DNA of 64,000 nucleotides from Lacinutrix sp. Hel_I_90 (lineage in GTDB: Bacteria; Bacteroidota; Bacteroidia; Flavobacteriales; Flavobacteriaceae), in the NCBI RefSeq assembly GCF_000934685.1, contig NZ_JYNQ01000001.1:372001-436000 (forward strand), read 5' to 3'. The notes under the pieces are model-generated. The model searched no databases, had not been told where the DNA came from, and worked only from the letters and a program-made list of their open reading frames with translations. Made by a program: the position numbers and the translations under genes. Below, piece after piece: positions 53,059 to 62,560 of the stretch. Numbering within the stretch: position 1 is the first letter of the stretch; each line of letters starts with the position of its first letter.

Positions 53059-53832
53059 CTACTTAATCATCTTCTCTAAAGCTTTCAATTCTACACCAAG
53101 CTCGTTAAACAGTGTCAGAATACTACTTAATTTTAAGTCTTCTTCGTTATATTCTTGTGTGTTAATACTGCAGGTAAACTCCCAAAGTTCCAGCACTTCG
53201 TCGATAGGGACACTGTACGCGTCATAGCTCTTGTTGTCTGATACGAGTAATAAAGACCCATCTAAACCAATGTTATTTAAAACCCGTTTGTAAACCATCC
53301 CATCGTTAAGAGTTACTAAAACGTAAGTTCTCCCACTTTTAATGTCACTTCGATCTTCAATAAAACGACCAATCACAAACGCGCCATCCTTCATGGGTAA
53401 CATGGAATCGCCTTTAATAGGAAATGCTCTGTGTTTTCCTGTAGGTAAAAAGGGTAACTTTATTTTTTGAAGCTGTTCTATGTATTCGGGGTCATCATAA
53501 CCCGCTAAATAGCCTGCGGTTGCTTTAACAGGCACCACTTCTATTAGATTTTCATTATCACTATCAACCAAAATAGGAAACAAGACTCTTTGGTTTCCAA
53601 TGTCTATAAAAGAGGTGCTGCCCGATTTTTTTAAATCGTGCCGAATCAAAATATCAACAGGGATTTTTGAATAATCAGACAGTTGGATCAATTTTTCAAT
53701 GGGCGGTGATGCTCTACCTTCTTCATAAGCACCCACTTGCGATTTAGACCAATTTAGCACCTCTGCAAACTGCCCTTGCGAAAACCCGCGGTCGCTTCTT
53801 ATAAATTTGATATTTTTTTGAATGATTGACAT
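53059..53832 (-). CDS. Self-cleaving S24 (LexA-like) repressor
   Basis: I start at 53832 (MSIIQKNIKFIRSDRGFSQG); the frame is open to 53856 but lacks support. The 257-residue protein has an N-terminal XRE-type HTH (residues 5-60) and a C-terminal S24 peptidase domain with S143 (KGDSMLP) and K182 (MVYKR). A likely autocleavage bond is A106-G107 in KATAGYLAGY. It would be inactivated by RecA-filament-stimulated self-cleavage on DNA damage. It is divergent from dinB, with 52 bases between the starts holding tandem operators. It is probably the local SOS-type switch. Confidence 0.9.
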   Translation of the reverse strand: MSIIQKNIKFIRSDRGFSQGQFAEVLNWSKSQVGAYEEGRASPPIEKLIQLSDYSKIPVDILIRHDLKKSGSTSFIDIGNQRVLFPILVDSDNENLIEVVPVKATAGYLAGYDDPEYIEQLQKIKLPFLPTGKHRAFPIKGDSMLPMKDGAFVIGRFIEDRSDIKSGRTYVLVTLNDGMVYKRVLNNIGLDGSLLLVSDNKSYDAYSVPIDEVLELWEFTCSINTQEYNEEDLKLSSILTLFNELGVELKALEKMIK

Positions 53833-53840
53833 AAAACTAA

Positions 53841-53880
53841 AATTTTGAGTTAACAAAACTACAATTTTAAGTTAACTTTG
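53841..53880. promoter_or_regulatory. Tandem operator and divergent promoter of the repressor and dinB genes
   Basis: Two direct repeats AATTTTGAGTTAAC (53841-53854) and AATTTTAAGTTAAC (53863-53876) are spaced 22 bases apart, two helical turns. The second includes the perfect palindrome AAGTTAACTT. On the minus strand TAGTTTTG (53862 to 53855) is a -7 box with TTG 20 bases upstream, so one operator lies in the repressor's spacer. On the plus strand TAACTTTG at 53873-53880 is only four bases before the dinB GTG. Confidence 0.75.
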
Positions 53881-53884
53881 CCAA

Positions 53885-55099
53885 GTGCAAAATACGATAT
53901 TACATCTGGACTTAGACACCTTTTTTGTCTCTTGTGAACGCTTGATTGATAGCCGTCTGCAAAACAGACCTTTATTAGTTGGTGGAATAGGCGATAGAGG
54001 CGTTGTTGCGGCCTGTAGCTACGAAACAAGAACCTTTGGTGTTCATTCAGGAATGTCTATGAAAGTGGCTAGACGCTTGTGTCCGGAAGCAGTCGTCATT
54101 AAAGGTAATTCTGGGATATATACAAAGTATTCGCACTTGGTTACCGAAATTATTAAAGACAAAGCCCCCATTTTTGAGAAAGCAAGTGTCGATGAGTTTT
54201 ATGTGGATTTAACGGGCATGGATAAGTTTTATGGAACTTATAAATACGCGTCTGAATTACGACAGAAAATTATAAAAGAGTCTGGTCTTCCCATTTCATT
54301 TGGTTTGTCTGGAAATAAAATTGTTTCTAAAGTCGCCACAGGAGAAGCGAAACCCAACAATCAGCTAAAAATTGATCCTGGTTTTGAAAGGTCTTTTCTA
54401 GCGCCTTTATCGATTCGTAAAATTCCATCGGTAGGAGAAAAAACCTATCAAATTCTAAGAAATTTGGGCGTCGATACCGTGCGTGTTGTACAACAAATGC
54501 CTGTGGAGATGATGATGAGTGCTTTAGGCGTTAATGGGGTGACTATTTGGAAACGCGCCCATGGAATTGATAATGCGCCGTTAATTCCTTTTCACGAACG
54601 GAAATCTATTTCTACAGAGCGCACTTTTACTAAGGATACCATTGATATTTCCCAATTGCGAACCACCATTTTTGCGATGGCCGAAAACCTTGCGTTTCAA
54701 TTGCGAAGAGCCAATAAATTAGCCGGAACACTAAGTATTAAAATTAGATATTCAGATTTTAATACGTATAGTAAACAGGTGAAACTGTCGTATTCAAGCG
54801 CAGACCATATTATTATTCCAACGGCGATAGAACTATTCGAAAAGTTGTACAATCGTAGATTACTGGTACGCTTAGTTGGTGTGAAAATGACAGATATTGT
54901 GAGTGGTAACTATCAAATAAATCTGTTTGATGATACTGAAGAACTGCTAAATTTATACAAAGCGATGGATGGTGTAAGAGAGAAGTATGGCGAATTGAGC
55001 GTGATGCGCGCCTCTTCTATAGGCGCAAAAACCATCGGGCGCTTTCAAAACCCTTTTAATGGCGAACCACCTATTTTATTAGCACATAGAAAACAATAA
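53885..55099 (+). CDS. dinB: Y-family DNA polymerase (DinB/UmuC type)
   Basis: The 404-residue polymerase starts at GTG (VQNTILHLDLDTFFVSCERL). It has the catalytic acids in HLDLDTFF and in SVDEFYVDL, the ACSYETRTFGVHSGM loop, helix-hairpin-helix PSVGEKTYQILRNLGV and little-finger domain. A beta-clamp-binding motif QINLF lies near residue 345. It does translesion synthesis. It overlaps dnaE by one base (TAATG), so both are co-translated. Control by the divergent S24 repressor is inferred from the operators. Confidence 0.95.
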   Translation: MQNTILHLDLDTFFVSCERLIDSRLQNRPLLVGGIGDRGVVAACSYETRTFGVHSGMSMKVARRLCPEAVVIKGNSGIYTKYSHLVTEIIKDKAPIFEKASVDEFYVDLTGMDKFYGTYKYASELRQKIIKESGLPISFGLSGNKIVSKVATGEAKPNNQLKIDPGFERSFLAPLSIRKIPSVGEKTYQILRNLGVDTVRVVQQMPVEMMMSALGVNGVTIWKRAHGIDNAPLIPFHERKSISTERTFTKDTIDISQLRTTIFAMAENLAFQLRRANKLAGTLSIKIRYSDFNTYSKQVKLSYSSADHIIIPTAIELFEKLYNRRLLVRLVGVKMTDIVSGNYQINLFDDTEELLNLYKAMDGVREKYGELSVMRASSIGAKTIGRFQNPFNGEPPILLAHRKQ

Positions 55100-58059
55100 T
55101 GTATTTAAATTGTCACTCTTATTATTCGCTGCGCTATGGCACATTTTCTGAAATTGATTTGTTAGCATTAGCCAAAGAAAACAACATCTCTTGTTTGGCT
55201 TTAACAGATATTAATAACACCTCTGCTTGCTTAAGTTTTATTAAACACGCTAAAGCACAAGGTGTCAAGCCAATAGTAGGTATCGATTTTAGGAATGGTG
55301 CAAAACAACAATTTATTGGGATTGCTAAGAATAATAAAGGCTTCCATGAATTAAATGGGTTATTATCTCAGCACTTAGAACCTAAAATTAAAATTGAGGA
55401 TAAAGCACCAAAACTTAAGCATGCGTTTATAATTTATCCTTTTGAAAAGGCATTAGAATTAGAGCTTTCAGTATTTGAAGCTAATGAATTTATAGGCATC
55501 TCCATTGATGACATTAGGAAGCTTCGCTTTTCTAAACTCAATCAATTTAAAGATAAGTTGGTGATACAACAACCCGTTACGATTAGAAACAAGCGTGATT
55601 TTAATGCCCACCGCTTACTTAGAGCCATTGATAACAATTGTTTGTTGAGTAAATTGGCTACAGCTGAAGAATGCAATCCGCAAGAAAAGATGGTCTCCAG
55701 AGAAGAGCTGGTATTGGCCTTTTCAGATTTCCCACAGCTGCTAAAAAACACGCAGAAACTCATGGCACAATGTGATATTAATTTTGGGTTTGGTAGTGAA
55801 AGAACCTCTCAAAATTTAAGTGTGTATTCTAGTTCTTTTGAAGACGATGTAGCGTGCTTACAGCAATTATGTGACGAAGGCTTGCCAAAGCGTTATAAAA
55901 ACCCAACAGATAAAGTTTATGACCGTTTAAACAGAGAATTAGAAACGATAAAGACTTTAAACTTTGTAAGTTTCTTTTTAATCAATCATGCTATTGTGTC
56001 TTACGCTAAAGATAAAGGGTATTTTCATGTTGGGCGAGGAAGTGGCGCCAATAGTATTGTAGCCTATCTTATTGGTATTACTGATGTAGACCCAATAGAA
56101 CTGGATTTGTATTTTGAAAGATTTATAAATCCCTTTAGAGCGTCGCCACCAGATTTTGATATCGATTTCTCTTGGAAAGACAGAGACGATGTAACACAAT
56201 ATATCTTTAATAGGTTTAAAAACACAGCGCTTCTAGCAACCTACAATACCTTTAAATATAGAGCTGTTGTTAGAGAGCTGGGTAAGGTTTTCGGTTTACC
56301 AAAAGAAGACATTGACAAATTAAGTAAAGGCAAATTACCGCACAATCAAATAGACGCGGTTGGTCAATTAGTCTTAAAATACGGAAAGTTAATTGACGGT
56401 TTTCCTAATTATATAAGTGTTCATTCAGCAGGGATATTAATTCTCGATAAACCTATTCATAACTATTCAGCAACTTTTTTACCACCAAAGGGGTTTTCTA
56501 CTGTTCAATTTGATATGCTAATCGCAGAAGATGTGGGTATTTTTAAATTCGATATTTTAGGACAAAGAGGTTTAGCAAAAATAAAAGACACCTTACAAAT
56601 CATAGCAGAAAACAGACCAGAATTACCACCAATAGACATTCATGATTTAGAACGTTTTAAAACAGATAAGAATATTAATGCCTTACTAAAAAGCGGTGGA
56701 GCCATAGGCGCTTACTATGTTGAATCTCCGGCCATGCGTGGCTTAATGACAAAATTACAAACTCAGGATTATTTGGGTTTGGTAGCAGCTAGCTCAATTA
56801 TTAGACCAGGCGTTTCTGGCTCAGGAATGAAAGAAGAGTATATAAAACGGCACCGGTTTCCTGAGTATAGAAAAAATGCGCACCCCATACTTTTGGAAAT
56901 AATGCCTGATACTTATGGCGTTATGGTGTACCAGGAAGATGTTTTAAAAGTGGCAAATCAATTTGCCGATTTAACATTGGGTGAAGCAGATATATTGCGA
57001 CGCGGTATGAGCGGAAAGTTTCGCTCAAGAGCAGAGTTTCTGGGTGTTGAGAAAAAATTCATAGCAAACTGCAGAAAAAAAGGCTATTCAGACCAATTGT
57101 TATTCGAAGTCTGGAATCAAATTAAAAGCTTTGCGGGCTATGCCTTTGCAAAAGGCCATTCGGCGTCCTATGCCGTAGAAAGCTACCAAAGTCTGTTTTT
57201 AAAATGTTATTTTCCAATAGAATTCATGGTAGCCGTTTTAAATAATGGCGGTGGATTTTACAGTGCAGAGCACTATTTGCATGAAGCTAAAATGCAAGGT
57301 GCAACTATAAATTTACCATGCATTAATAACAGTGATCATCCAAATAGAGTAGTAGGGACAGACATTTATTTAGGTTTTGGCTATTTACGCCATTTAGAAA
57401 AATTGGTCGTTCAGCGCTTTCTAAGTGAGCGCCAATTACAGGGCAACTATAGGTCTTTAGAAGATTTTATAGATCGTGTAACGATTAGCATAGAACAATT
57501 GTCCATTTTAGTACGAATAGGCTGTTTTAGGTTTACTAAGAAATCGAAAACAGAATTGTTATGGCATGCCATTTTTAAGCTTAACGCTACAAAATCTAAG
57601 AATAAGCAGCCTAAACTATTTAAACCTCAACACAAACACTTCGAGTTACCGGTTTTAAAAACAAATGCCGTTGAAGATGCTTTTGACGAAATGGAATTAT
57701 TAGGCTTTCCATTATGTGGTTATTTTGATTTAATAGATGAAACGATGCAAAATGACATTACCGCTGACCATATGTGCCATCATGTAAATAAAGAAGTCCT
57801 TATTTATGGCAATTTGGTAAACACAAGACACAACAAGACGGCGCAAGGCAAACTCATGAGGCTTAGTACTTTTGTAGACAAAAAGGGCCAGTACTTTGAT
57901 GCGGTACATTTTACAGAAGTCGTTTATAAATACCCAATAAATGGGTTAGGTGTCTATAAGTGTCTTGGGACTATTACCCAGAAATTTGGTTTCTGTAGCA
58001 TGATTATTTCCAAAAGTAGAAAACTTAAAATCAAATCAAATCCTAGAATTATGGATTAA
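55099..58059 (+). CDS. dnaE2: DnaE-type error-prone DNA polymerase III alpha subunit
   Basis: The 986-residue C-family polymerase has PHP, palm, fingers and OB regions: FHVGRGSGANSIVAYLIGITDVDPI, PPDFDIDFSW (catalytic aspartates), SFAGYAFAKGHSASYAVESYQ and the C-terminal OB segment. It is shorter than replicative DnaE (about 1150-1200) and lacks the long C-terminal tau-binding part. In the PHP domain, the first His of HxH is Asn4 (LNCHSYYSL), and the LTDHG histidine is Ile38 (LTDINN). It pairs with DinB as an inducible mutagenic polymerase. Confidence 0.93.
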   Translation: MYLNCHSYYSLRYGTFSEIDLLALAKENNISCLALTDINNTSACLSFIKHAKAQGVKPIVGIDFRNGAKQQFIGIAKNNKGFHELNGLLSQHLEPKIKIEDKAPKLKHAFIIYPFEKALELELSVFEANEFIGISIDDIRKLRFSKLNQFKDKLVIQQPVTIRNKRDFNAHRLLRAIDNNCLLSKLATAEECNPQEKMVSREELVLAFSDFPQLLKNTQKLMAQCDINFGFGSERTSQNLSVYSSSFEDDVACLQQLCDEGLPKRYKNPTDKVYDRLNRELETIKTLNFVSFFLINHAIVSYAKDKGYFHVGRGSGANSIVAYLIGITDVDPIELDLYFERFINPFRASPPDFDIDFSWKDRDDVTQYIFNRFKNTALLATYNTFKYRAVVRELGKVFGLPKEDIDKLSKGKLPHNQIDAVGQLVLKYGKLIDGFPNYISVHSAGILILDKPIHNYSATFLPPKGFSTVQFDMLIAEDVGIFKFDILGQRGLAKIKDTLQIIAENRPELPPIDIHDLERFKTDKNINALLKSGGAIGAYYVESPAMRGLMTKLQTQDYLGLVAASSIIRPGVSGSGMKEEYIKRHRFPEYRKNAHPILLEIMPDTYGVMVYQEDVLKVANQFADLTLGEADILRRGMSGKFRSRAEFLGVEKKFIANCRKKGYSDQLLFEVWNQIKSFAGYAFAKGHSASYAVESYQSLFLKCYFPIEFMVAVLNNGGGFYSAEHYLHEAKMQGATINLPCINNSDHPNRVVGTDIYLGFGYLRHLEKLVVQRFLSERQLQGNYRSLEDFIDRVTISIEQLSILVRIGCFRFTKKSKTELLWHAIFKLNATKSKNKQPKLFKPQHKHFELPVLKTNAVEDAFDEMELLGFPLCGYFDLIDETMQNDITADHMCHHVNKEVLIYGNLVNTRHNKTAQGKLMRLSTFVDKKGQYFDAVHFTEVVYKYPINGLGVYKCLGTITQKFGFCSMIISKSRKLKIKSNPRIMD

Positions 58060-58295
58060 CTGTGTTTTACATCGTTTTTAGTCCACAGTACGCTTTTAGC
58101 ACATATTAAAATAAGACTTAGCTTAATATTATAATTGATAAATCTAAGACTTAGAAGGGCTGTAAAACGTATTGTATTTTTTAATAAAACTAAGCCGCTA
58201 TAACTAACTATTTATGTCTTGAAATAGTTAGACTTTTTTATCTAAAATTAGATTTTAATTTGTTCATTTACTTATTATTTACACCACAAAAAAAC

Positions 58296-59531
58296 ATGAT
58301 TAAATCAAATGCTTTTTTTATAATTTCAATACTTTTCCCACTCTTTTTATTTGCTCAAAACAATAAAATTGATGTAGACTCTTTATTTAACGAAGCACAA
58401 CAATTGTATAAGGATAAACACTATATACCTGCTTTAGAATTAACCAACAACGCTATTTTAATAGCACCAGAGTATACCGACATAAGACTGTTACAAATAC
58501 GTATAGAACAAGAAACAAACCAATTAGAAGCTTCTGAAAAGGACATTCTTTATTTGTTGAATAATTCAAAGACAGAATGTACACCATTAGCCCTCAGGCA
58601 AATGCTGCTTTATGAACGCATCACAGATTTGAATGACTACAGAAATACCATTAGTGGTTTTTTAGACAACACTATTGATTTTGTATTAACAAAAGCAGAG
58701 GCGTTTTTAAACCTAAACGACAAAAAAACAGCCAAAAGTAGTCTTCAAAACTTAAAAGACAAATCTTTAAATAGTATTCAAAACTATAGACTACAAGACC
58801 TTAAAAAACAAATAAGTGTTAATCAAATAAGCTTAAATTATGAATTAATTTCATTTTCAAAAGACTACCCAAGCTATGAATCATGGCATGTGGTAGGTTT
58901 AGATTATATGCGCTATTTTGGTAAACAGGCCGTAACAGCACGGGTTATTTATAATGACAGAGGTACTAACGAGGGGATGTTGTATGAAATTGATGCTTAT
59001 CCTGTCTTTTCTAAAAAATGGTATTCTTATATCAGTTTAAACACCTCTGATGCTGATTTTTTTCAAAATTTTGGCGGCAGCCTTTCAGTCTATTATTCAA
59101 TAGAAAATATAATCGAGATTGAAGCTGGTTTTAGATATTTAGAGTTTGAGACTCAGTCTTTTTTCACTCCAGTAATAGGCGCCACAAAATATGTTGGTCA
59201 GTTTTATATTAATGGTCGTGCATTTATAGGTCCAGAAAAAGATGGAAAGCTAATACAGAACTATCAATTAAACACCCGGTTTTATTTGAAAACCCCTGGA
59301 GATTACCTTTTTTTAAGACTAGGCACTGGTATCTCTCCAGATGATAGGTCTAGGTTTACACAGATTGCTAATAATCCAGATCTAGTTGCTAAATACATAA
59401 ATTTGGGAGTAAATAAATGGATTAAAAGCTATGGTATTACGCTTAGTACAGGCTATTTAAACGAAGACTTAGCGAATGGTTTAAAGGGAAACCAAATAGT
59501 ATGTAATGTAGGACTAAAGTATCGGTTTTAA
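58296..59531 (+). CDS. YaiO-family outer-membrane protein with N-terminal TPR
   Basis: The ATG at 58296 gives a signal peptide (MIKSNAFFIISILFPLFLFA, then Q); the longer frame starts at a TTG. Of 411 residues, about 20-180 are TPR-like helices (LFNEAQQLYKDKHYIPALEL), and the remainder is a beta-barrel with YaiO features (WHVVGLDYMRYFG, YEIDAYPVFSKKWYSYISLN) ending in aromatic F (KYRF). It should sit in the outer membrane. It converges, 12 bases apart, with a GT2 synthase operon, suggesting a polysaccharide export role. Confidence 0.85.
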   Translation: MIKSNAFFIISILFPLFLFAQNNKIDVDSLFNEAQQLYKDKHYIPALELTNNAILIAPEYTDIRLLQIRIEQETNQLEASEKDILYLLNNSKTECTPLALRQMLLYERITDLNDYRNTISGFLDNTIDFVLTKAEAFLNLNDKKTAKSSLQNLKDKSLNSIQNYRLQDLKKQISVNQISLNYELISFSKDYPSYESWHVVGLDYMRYFGKQAVTARVIYNDRGTNEGMLYEIDAYPVFSKKWYSYISLNTSDADFFQNFGGSLSVYYSIENIIEIEAGFRYLEFETQSFFTPVIGATKYVGQFYINGRAFIGPEKDGKLIQNYQLNTRFYLKTPGDYLFLRLGTGISPDDRSRFTQIANNPDLVAKYINLGVNKWIKSYGITLSTGYLNEDLANGLKGNQIVCNVGLKYRF

Positions 59532-59543
59532 CTTAGGTCTATT

Positions 59544-60965
59544 TTATTTCATAGTTGTAAATCCTTTTCTAGTCATTGTTCCCCAAGACGATTGAATCCC
59601 AAAAATCTTTTTGTAATAGCCTTTTATTTCGGCATATAACATGGCTGGATGCGTTACAAAAGGCTCTAAATAAGCAGCTAATAAGAGTTTAACAAGCATC
59701 GAGGGTTTTACATAATGTTTGAAATTTATAGTATATAATAAAATGGATAGGGTAGAAAAAAGACAACCAATTAAATAAACCACAATAAATAAGGCAAAAC
59801 ATATAGGCCAATTAATAATACCCAAAAGGCCACAAATAATAATATAAATAACCCCTAAAAGCTCAACTATTGGCGCTCCAAATTCAAAAAAACACCAATA
59901 TGGAAAGAAAATGGTTCCCATCATACCATATTTAGTATTGTACAGTAAATAACGATGTTTCTTTAATGTTTCCCATAAACCTCTAGCCCAACGGTCTCTC
60001 TGTGTTATGTAAACTTTGTAATTAGAAGGTGCTTCTGTCCAGCAAAGTGTTTCTGGAATATATACCACAGCATAAGGTTGTTTCAAACGTTCCATATGCG
60101 CTCTTAATCTAATACACAGTTCAAGATCTTCACCAACCGTTGTAACATCAAAACCACCAACTTCTAACACACGTTGCCTAGGATATAGTCCAAAAGCACC
60201 AGAAACCAACATCAAACCATCTATCTGGCCCCAAGCCATTCTACCTAATAAAAAAGCCCTTATGTATTCTACAACTTGTATTCTAGCAATAATACTTTTA
60301 GGTAGTTTTAGTTCTTTTAATATACCGTTTTTAATTATAGAATCGTTAGCAATTCCTATAGCACCACCACAAGCTATAACTTCTTTGTCTACAGATTCCA
60401 AATACGGTCTTACCATTTTTAAAAGTGCGTCCTGTTCTATAATACAATCTGCGTCTGTACATAAAACAAGAGCTGTCGTCGCATAAGAAATACCGCAATT
60501 TATAGCATCTGCACGACCACCGTTTTTTTTATCAACCACTGTTAAATGGCTATATTTTACATTTTTACTTTTATAAACCGCAACGACTTCTGTATGAAGT
60601 ATCTCATCAGAGTCTTTAGTTATTGGAGTGATTACTAACTCAAACTCTTTAATTAATTGTTCTAAAGTATTGTCTTTACTACCATCATTAACAACAATAA
60701 GCTCGTAAAAAGGATATTGTATAGCAAGTAAAGAATTTACATTAATAACAATAGATTTTGCTTCATTGTAAGCCGGCGCAATTAAGCTTACCGTGGGTAA
60801 ATCATCAGCTCCTTTAATATCATTTATGTTTAAAAAAGTAACGCGTTTCGCATTCGCTTTAATAGCCCTAATAGCTAAAATTACAAATCCAAAATAGCAT
60901 GAGAATAAAGCAATACCATAGATTAAGAAGAAATAATCAAAACCACTTTTCACAATGTCATTCAT
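59544..60965 (-). CDS. Membrane glycosyltransferase family 2 (PgaC/BcsA-like)
   Basis: The 473-residue protein has one N-terminal membrane helix, a GT-A domain with VNDGSKDN, D171-A-D173 (CTDADCII), E279-D280 (VGEDLELCIRL) and the product-binding QRDRW (322-326), and several C-terminal membrane helices. This is the architecture of processive polysaccharide synthases such as poly-N-acetylglucosamine or hyaluronan synthase. It lies 4 bases after the HEAT-membrane gene and is probably an exopolysaccharide synthase. Confidence 0.93.
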   Translation of the reverse strand: MNDIVKSGFDYFFLIYGIALFSCYFGFVILAIRAIKANAKRVTFLNINDIKGADDLPTVSLIAPAYNEAKSIVINVNSLLAIQYPFYELIVVNDGSKDNTLEQLIKEFELVITPITKDSDEILHTEVVAVYKSKNVKYSHLTVVDKKNGGRADAINCGISYATTALVLCTDADCIIEQDALLKMVRPYLESVDKEVIACGGAIGIANDSIIKNGILKELKLPKSIIARIQVVEYIRAFLLGRMAWGQIDGLMLVSGAFGLYPRQRVLEVGGFDVTTVGEDLELCIRLRAHMERLKQPYAVVYIPETLCWTEAPSNYKVYITQRDRWARGLWETLKKHRYLLYNTKYGMMGTIFFPYWCFFEFGAPIVELLGVIYIIICGLLGIINWPICFALFIVVYLIGCLFSTLSILLYTINFKHYVKPSMLVKLLLAAYLEPFVTHPAMLYAEIKGYYKKIFGIQSSWGTMTRKGFTTMK

Positions 60966-60969
60966 AAAA

Positions 60970-61869
60970 TTAAAGGCTTTGAGTTAATGCTATACGTTGG
61001 TTATTTAAAAAACTTAAAGTCTTAATCCGTAGTTTAGTTGCTATAATATTAGAAGCAGAAGTTGCAATTTCTTCAATTTCATATTTATTCAATTGAAAAG
61101 ATGATAGTGTTACTAAAGCACTTTCAACTAAAAATACATCCTTTGTATATAATTGTTTGATGATATAATATTTATAGACTTCTAATTTAAAAGTGCGTAT
61201 AATTCTAATTAAAAGTTCTTTAACATATGGGTTCTTGGTCATTAAAGCTTTTTGTAAATATTTTTCTTGAGCGATAGGATGATATTGCTTTAGCTTTTCA
61301 ATAATACGTATTTGCTGCCATAACGAAATTGGATATTCTATATAGGGAAACAGTTTTAAGCTCTTCCAGCCTAACAGCACAACAAGGGCAATTTGTGCTT
61401 CTCTGCGTACTAATACGTTTTTATGATTTCTATAGGGTGTAATACTATTTATATACTCGTTAAGTCCAAATTCATAACAAAACATAATAGCTTTTGCTTT
61501 TTTGTACCAAAGTACACTTTTTAAATCTTTAGAGATCAATGGTATAACACCAGAATCTGTAGCCATCGTTTTTAAACTATTAGCCTCTGCAGTAAGTAGT
61601 ACGTTATTAACCTTCAAAAAAACACTAGCAATAAGCCAGTAATGGTTTTTAGCCTGTTTTTGTTTTAACCACTTTTTATTTTCGGTTATATGAACCGCGT
61701 TTGGATTTAAAAAATGAAGCGCAATAGCGTCTATTGTTTTTATTTTAAGATTAGACTGCTGTTTCGTTTTAAGCACTCTGTAAACAATACTATACGCAAT
61801 AAAAGCCCAAAGGACTATAAGAATAATAAGGAGTAGGCTAATAAGCGAAATAAGATCTTGCAGTGCCAT
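60970..61869 (-). CDS. Membrane-anchored HEAT-repeat-like protein
   Basis: The 299-residue product has one N-terminal membrane helix (LISLISLLLIILIVLWAFIA) followed by helical repeats of HEAT type (for example ITPYRNHKNVLVRREAQIAL, KNPYVKELLIRIIRTFKL, KDVFLVESALVTLSSFQL). The helical part is probably cytoplasmic. It shares one base with the response-regulator stop and precedes the GT2 gene by 4 bases, so it is likely to be a scaffold for the polysaccharide synthase. Confidence 0.8.
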   Translation of the reverse strand: MALQDLISLISLLLIILIVLWAFIAYSIVYRVLKTKQQSNLKIKTIDAIALHFLNPNAVHITENKKWLKQKQAKNHYWLIASVFLKVNNVLLTAEANSLKTMATDSGVIPLISKDLKSVLWYKKAKAIMFCYEFGLNEYINSITPYRNHKNVLVRREAQIALVVLLGWKSLKLFPYIEYPISLWQQIRIIEKLKQYHPIAQEKYLQKALMTKNPYVKELLIRIIRTFKLEVYKYYIIKQLYTKDVFLVESALVTLSSFQLNKYEIEEIATSASNIIATKLRIKTLSFLNNQRIALTQSL

Positions 61870-62228
61870 TAAAAGAAAGCATTAACCTTATTTTTCAATT
61901 CATTTACAGCAATGGGAAGATCTATAAAGGTATCGATACCCAGTAATTCTACTTCCTTTTTGATTTCAATTTGATTCATTTCAGAAACAATTATAATAAA
62001 GACATTTTGTAGTTTGTTTTTCAAAAATTGTAAATAGTCATTGGTAAAAGCACCCTGAATGGTCACATCTGTTATGACCAAATCAAAAATAGTCTCTAAC
62101 AATAATTGCTCTACATCCATATAGGTGTTAGCAACTTCATAAGTAACGTCTGGCCTCTCTAGTATTTTTTTTAACAAATAAGAAATCCCATAATCGTCAT
62201 GAACAATCAATACCTTTTTAGGTTTCAT
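61869..62228 (-). CDS. Single-domain response regulator with degenerate receiver
   Basis: The 119-residue protein is a receiver domain: D11-D12 (VLIVHDD), the phosphorylatable D54 (LVITDVT) and S82 (IIVSEMNQ). The conserved lysine is replaced by Leu104 (DLPI for KP). No output domain. No histidine kinase is nearby. It opens the HEAT-GT2 operon, so it may control synthase activity through protein contact, and loss of Lys may change its switch behaviour. Confidence 0.88.
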   Translation of the reverse strand: MKPKKVLIVHDDYGISYLLKKILERPDVTYEVANTYMDVEQLLLETIFDLVITDVTIQGAFTNDYLQFLKNKLQNVFIIIVSEMNQIEIKKEVELLGIDTFIDLPIAVNELKNKVNAFF

Positions 62229-62560
62229 AAATAGCTCTAAATAATTGGCGAATGTATACTTTTTTTTCTTATGTTTTATGCACTGGTAACAAACTCACAA
62301 GTCTCATCTGATTTCTTCAACGTACATTTTCTCATGTACTTGATTTTAAATGAAACTAAAAAACACCTCAATATATATTGGTAAAAAACGCTCTGGGCTT
62401 AGTTGTTCCAAGAAGGACGCTGGTGTTTGTTCTGATTGACTGACTTTCTTCTTGAGTAAAGAATAATTAATAGTATACTTAAACCCTCGTGAAAAGTACT
62501 GATAGAAGAAAAACAAAAAACACCATACGATTGAGTTTCAATCTGGAAGTTTTTAAAAAT
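62229..62560. other. Intergenic region without a recognisable gene
   Basis: Between the response-regulator start and the M36 terminator the 332 bases show no convincing ORF or RNA. They should contain the promoter of the response-regulator operon, which I cannot place with confidence. Confidence 0.4.
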
